Assembly (NCBI RefSeq): GCF_026242055.1
Contig: NZ_JAPJDL010000019.1
Location: 155,006 to 219,005, forward strand
Direction: 5' to 3'
DNA length: 64,000 nucleotides
DNA from: Lentzea sp. NEAU-D7
GTDB taxonomy: Bacteria > Actinomycetota > Actinomycetes > Mycobacteriales > Pseudonocardiaceae
Within the stretch, counting starts at the first letter, position 1, and every line of letters begins with the position of its first letter. The translations under genes were made by a program, and so were the position numbers. The notes beneath the pieces are model-generated. The model had not been told where the DNA came from and did no database searches. It saw only the letters and a program-made list of their open reading frames with translations. This document shows, one piece after another, positions 61,660 to 64,000 of the stretch.

Positions 61660-62097
61660 CTAGCCGCGCATCGTCCTGCGGTACCAGGCGCGCCGGTGGC
61701 CGGAGGGCAGTGCGACTCGGGTGATCAGGTTGGTCAGCAGCGCACCGATGATCAGCCACAGGAGAGCGGCCAGGCCCTCGTTGAGGAGCGTCGCCGCGGA
61801 GGCGTTCTCAGGTGTGAAGAGACCGTCCAGGCCGAGCGTGATCCCGTCCGCCCAGCCCGCGACGAACTGGAAGAACCCGTTGCCGGCGTTCGCACCCGTG
61901 ATCACCAGGAAGATGTGCACCAACAGCACGATGGCGAACGTCCAGCACACGATGTCGATGACTGCGCAGACGGTTCGCACCGTCCGCACCCTGCGGTAGT
62001 CGTCGTCGCGCTCGACGACTTCTTCGACCACCGGTTCGTTCACGCGCGGCATCCGCTCGGTAGGTCGGCGTAACTCCGAGTCACGTGGGTCAGTCAT
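61660..62097 (-). CDS. Two-helix membrane protein
   Basis: A 145-residue protein. A ~38-residue charged cytoplasmic N-terminus (PRDSELRRPTERMPRVNEPV) precedes two hydrophobic helices (VIDIVCWTFAIVLLVHIFLV and LAALLWLIIGALLTNLI) joined by an outside loop, and a basic tail ends the protein. The first helix and loop resemble YggT-type membrane proteins, but this is weak. It is 12 bases upstream of the TIR gene on the same strand and may be cotranscribed with it, and divergent from tyrS. Confidence 0.7.
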   Translation of the reverse strand: MTDPRDSELRRPTERMPRVNEPVVEEVVERDDDYRRVRTVRTVCAVIDIVCWTFAIVLLVHIFLVITGANAGNGFFQFVAGWADGITLGLDGLFTPENASAATLLNEGLAALLWLIIGALLTNLITRVALPSGHRRAWYRRTMRG

Positions 62098-62164
62098 GGC
62101 CTCCGCATACCCGTCCGCCTACCAGGTCGAAACCCGTTGGACCAGGTAGGCGACAATGAGAGCC

Positions 62165-63439
62165 GTGAGCGAGCACATCCTTGACGAACTTTCCTGGCGC
62201 GGCCTGATCGCGACGTCCACCGACCTCGACGCACTCCGGAAGGACCTGGACGCCGGCCCGCTCACCCTCTATTGCGGTTTCGACCCGACGGCGCCGTCGC
62301 TGCACGCCGGCAACCTGGTGCCGCTGCTCATGCTCAAGCGCTTCCAGATGGCAGGTCACCGGCCGATCGTGCTGGCCGGCGGGGCCACGGGCATGATCGG
62401 CGACCCGCGCGACACCGGTGAGCGCACGCTGAACTCGCTCGACACCGTCGCCGAGTGGGCCGACCGCATCCGCGGCCAGCTGGAGCGGTTCGTGCACTTC
62501 GACGACTCGCCCACGGGCGCCGTCGTCGAGAACAACCTCAACTGGACCGGCCAGGTCAGCGCGCTGGAGTTCCTGCGCGACGTCGGCAAGCACTTCTCGG
62601 TCAACGTGATGCTGTCGCGGGAGACGGTGAAGCGCCGCCTCGAGACCGACGGCATGTCGTACACCGAGTTCAGCTACGTGCTGCTGCAGTCGAACGACTA
62701 CCTGGAGCTCAACCGCCGCTACGGCACCGCGCTGCAGATCGGCGGCTCGGACCAGTGGGGCAACATCGTCAGCGGTGTCGACCTGGTGCGCCGGGTCGAG
62801 GGCAAGCACGTGCACGCGCTGACCGCGCCGCTGGTCACCGACGCCGAGGGCCGCAAGTTCGGCAAGTCCACCGGCGGCGGGCGCGTGTGGCTCGACCCGG
62901 AGATGACCTCGCCGTTCGCCTGGTACCAGTACTTCGTGAACGTCGACGACGTCACGGTGCTCAAGTACCTCCGCCTGTTCACGTTCCTCACCCGTGAGGA
63001 GCTCGACGAGCTGGAGAAGCAGACCGCCGAGGCACCGCACCAGCGCGCCGCGCAGAAGCGCCTCGCGCAGGAGTTCACCGACCTGGTGCACGGGGAGCGC
63101 GCGACGCAGCAGGTCATCCTCGCGTCGTCGGCGCTGTTCGGCCGGGGCGAGCTGCGTGATCTCGACGCGTCCGTGCTGGAGGCGGCGCTGGCCGAGGCGC
63201 CCAAGGGCAAGGCGCGGCTGGCGGACGAGCCCACGATCGTCGACCTGCTGATCGCGTCGGGCCTGGCCGAGAGCCGAGGTGCCGCGCGGCGGACGGTCAA
63301 CGAGGGCGGTGCCTACGTGAACAACGCGAAGGTGACCGACGAGGAGTGGAAGCCGGCGTCGTCGGACCTGCTCCACGGCAAGTGGCTGGTGCTCCGTCGC
63401 GGCAAGCGGAACAACGCCGGCGTCGAGGTAGAGCTCTGA
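62165..63439 (+). CDS. tyrS: Tyrosyl-tRNA synthetase
   Basis: 424 residues; charges tRNA-Tyr. Class I core: YCGFDPTAPSLHAGNLVPL with the HIGH-like HAGN, GGATGMIGDP, LQIGGSDQWGNIVSG for tyrosine binding, and KFGKSTGGG as the KMSKS loop. The C-terminal S4 RNA-binding domain (AARRTVNEGGAYVNN) completes it. GTG 62165 aligns with the mycobacterial start and lies 7 bases after GACAAT (leaderless); ATG 62156 is in frame. No T-box leader is present. Confidence 0.97.
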   Translation: MSEHILDELSWRGLIATSTDLDALRKDLDAGPLTLYCGFDPTAPSLHAGNLVPLLMLKRFQMAGHRPIVLAGGATGMIGDPRDTGERTLNSLDTVAEWADRIRGQLERFVHFDDSPTGAVVENNLNWTGQVSALEFLRDVGKHFSVNVMLSRETVKRRLETDGMSYTEFSYVLLQSNDYLELNRRYGTALQIGGSDQWGNIVSGVDLVRRVEGKHVHALTAPLVTDAEGRKFGKSTGGGRVWLDPEMTSPFAWYQYFVNVDDVTVLKYLRLFTFLTREELDELEKQTAEAPHQRAAQKRLAQEFTDLVHGERATQQVILASSALFGRGELRDLDASVLEAALAEAPKGKARLADEPTIVDLLIASGLAESRGAARRTVNEGGAYVNNAKVTDEEWKPASSDLLHGKWLVLRRGKRNNAGVEVEL

Positions 63440-63458
63440 CCTGCGAGTTCAGGTCTCT

Positions 63459-63494
63459 GAAGGCCGTCGGTCCCACTCGGGACCGGCGGCCTTC
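63459..63494 (+). terminator. Terminator after tyrS
   Basis: A 16-base stem (63459-63474 with 63479-63494, one G-U pair) with loop ACTC, 20 bases after the stop codon. It insulates tyrS from the rRNA promoter region. Confidence 0.9.
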
Positions 63495-63506
63495 GACGTT
63501 TCTAAC

Positions 63507-63522
63507 TGTGATCGCGGTCACA
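63507..63522. promoter_or_regulatory. Perfect Crp/GlxR-type site upstream of rrn
   Basis: TGTGA-TCGCGG-TCACA is an exact match to the cyclic-AMP receptor consensus TGTGA-N6-TCACA. It lies between the tyrS terminator and the first rRNA promoter, about 100 bases before that promoter's -35. Confidence 0.65.
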
Positions 63523-63619
63523 GTGTGCGGCGATCTGGCCTGCGATAGCTTGGTCCTGAGTCCTGTACGGGGCTGCTGACCTGCGGTTTCTAATCGCAGG
63601 CGGCCGTGGTGCCCCCGAT

Positions 63620-63648
63620 TTGACCCTGCGTTGGCGTGCGTGTAACTT
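63620..63648 (+). promoter_or_regulatory. rRNA operon promoter
   Basis: -35 TTGACC (63620-63625), a 17-base spacer and -10 TAACTT (63643-63648). A second -10-like TAGAGT at 63731-63736 suggests a further promoter, although its -35 is weak. Multiple promoters are usual before actinobacterial rrn operons. Confidence 0.65.
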
Positions 63649-63878
63649 TCTCCATGTCAGCGAGGAACGGGCCGGGAACACCGGAACGGAGCGCGACACA
63701 GATCACGAACCAAGCTTCCACGGACTGTGGTAGAGTGGGTGACCTGGAAACGACGAAGACCCAGCCGGTAGCTCGTCTGAGCTCAGAGGCCAAGGGCGTC
63801 GGAAGTTTCAAACACAAAGCTTAAGTACGACACAGCCCCGGAAGTGACTCTCTTCGGAGATTAGCTGCGGTGTGCGCG

Positions 63879-63899
63879 TGTTCTTTGAGAACTCAACAG
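63879..63899 (+). promoter_or_regulatory. boxA antiterminator in the 16S rRNA leader
   Basis: TGTTCTTTGAGAACTCAACA (63879-63898) is the Nus-factor boxA region found upstream of 16S genes in this group. It is followed by a hairpin near 63932-63950 (ACCTC/GAGGT) and AGAC..GTCT near the window end, probably part of the pre-16S processing stem. No mature 16S sequence is reached, so the gene starts just beyond base 64000. Confidence 0.8.
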
Positions 63900-64000
63900 C
63901 GTGCCGAAACACAGCCAGTAATATATGAATTACCTCCTCGTCGAGGTAGTTCCTTTGAGGCAAGACTAGATTGATGCCAGACATATTCCGTCTGGAGCGA

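Noticed and set aside
63900..64000. Start of the 16S rRNA gene
   Set aside because: Only leader sequence is present; the conserved 16S 5' end is not reached.

Overview
The window looks like chromosomal DNA of a high-GC filamentous actinomycete of the Pseudonocardiaceae, nearest in style to Lentzea, Saccharothrix or Actinosynnema. That placement is inference from the strong G/C bias at third codon positions, frequent GTG starts, a DUF397/DUF5753 regulator pair, a mycothiol-dependent maleylpyruvate isomerase family protein, a mycobacterial-type LexA box at uvrA, and conserved actinobacterial gene order (DUF1844-infC-rpmI-rplT-rRNA methylase-pheST ... argCJBDFR-argH-mpg-tyrS-rrn). I see no insertion sequence, prophage, tRNA or CRISPR array.

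Layout. 1-3.2 kb: a DUF397 protein and an XRE/DUF5753 regulator, followed by a SEFIR-domain protein with a helical-repeat C-terminus (possible immune effector). 3.2-6.1 kb: an arsR/double-SRPBCC operon, a decayed GyrI-like gene and an aminotransferase. 6.3-13.7 kb: housekeeping and orphan genes (RNase HI with Cys/His repeats, DUF1801, a small amidase, membrane proteins, MBL hydrolase, acyltransferase). 13.8-20.7 kb: LexA-controlled uvrA, a TetR/monooxygenase divergon with two perfect operators, and a triple-repeat lipoprotein. 20.7-29.4 kb: alpha-galactosidase, then a divergent catabolic cluster (GntP permease, N-acyl-D-amino-acid deacylase, D-serine-dehydratase-like PLP enzyme / KDG-type kinase, IclR, RidA) that reads as a route from an N-acylated amino-sugar acid to KDPG.

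29.5-43.2 kb: two membrane proteins, DUF1844, the infC-rpmI-rplT operon with an attenuator-like leader, an rRNA methylase with an apparent CTG start, an S41 peptidase, an HSP90-like/TPR operon, and pheST. 43.3-45.8 kb: five small exported proteins, four of them related beta-sandwich-like paralogues. 45.8-52.6 kb: AlkD-like protein, orphan exported protein, soluble transhydrogenase, and a NarL-type response regulator with two tandem paralogous sensor kinases carrying an unusual C-terminal exported domain. 52.7-60.6 kb: arginine biosynthesis, argCJBDFR-X-argH, where X, in the usual place of argG, is an 88-residue open relic of argininosuccinate synthase, followed by mpg. 60.6-62.1 kb: a TIR-domain protein and a small membrane protein. 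62.2-64 kb: tyrS, its terminator, a perfect Crp-type site, and promoters plus boxA of an rRNA operon whose 16S gene begins beyond the window.

Many genes have a -10-like hexamer 6-8 bases before the start codon and no Shine-Dalgarno sequence, so leaderless transcription appears common. The most unusual items are the argG relic, the putative glucosaminate-type pathway, the HSP90/TPR pair, the exported beta-sandwich cluster, and the two TIR/SEFIR proteins.
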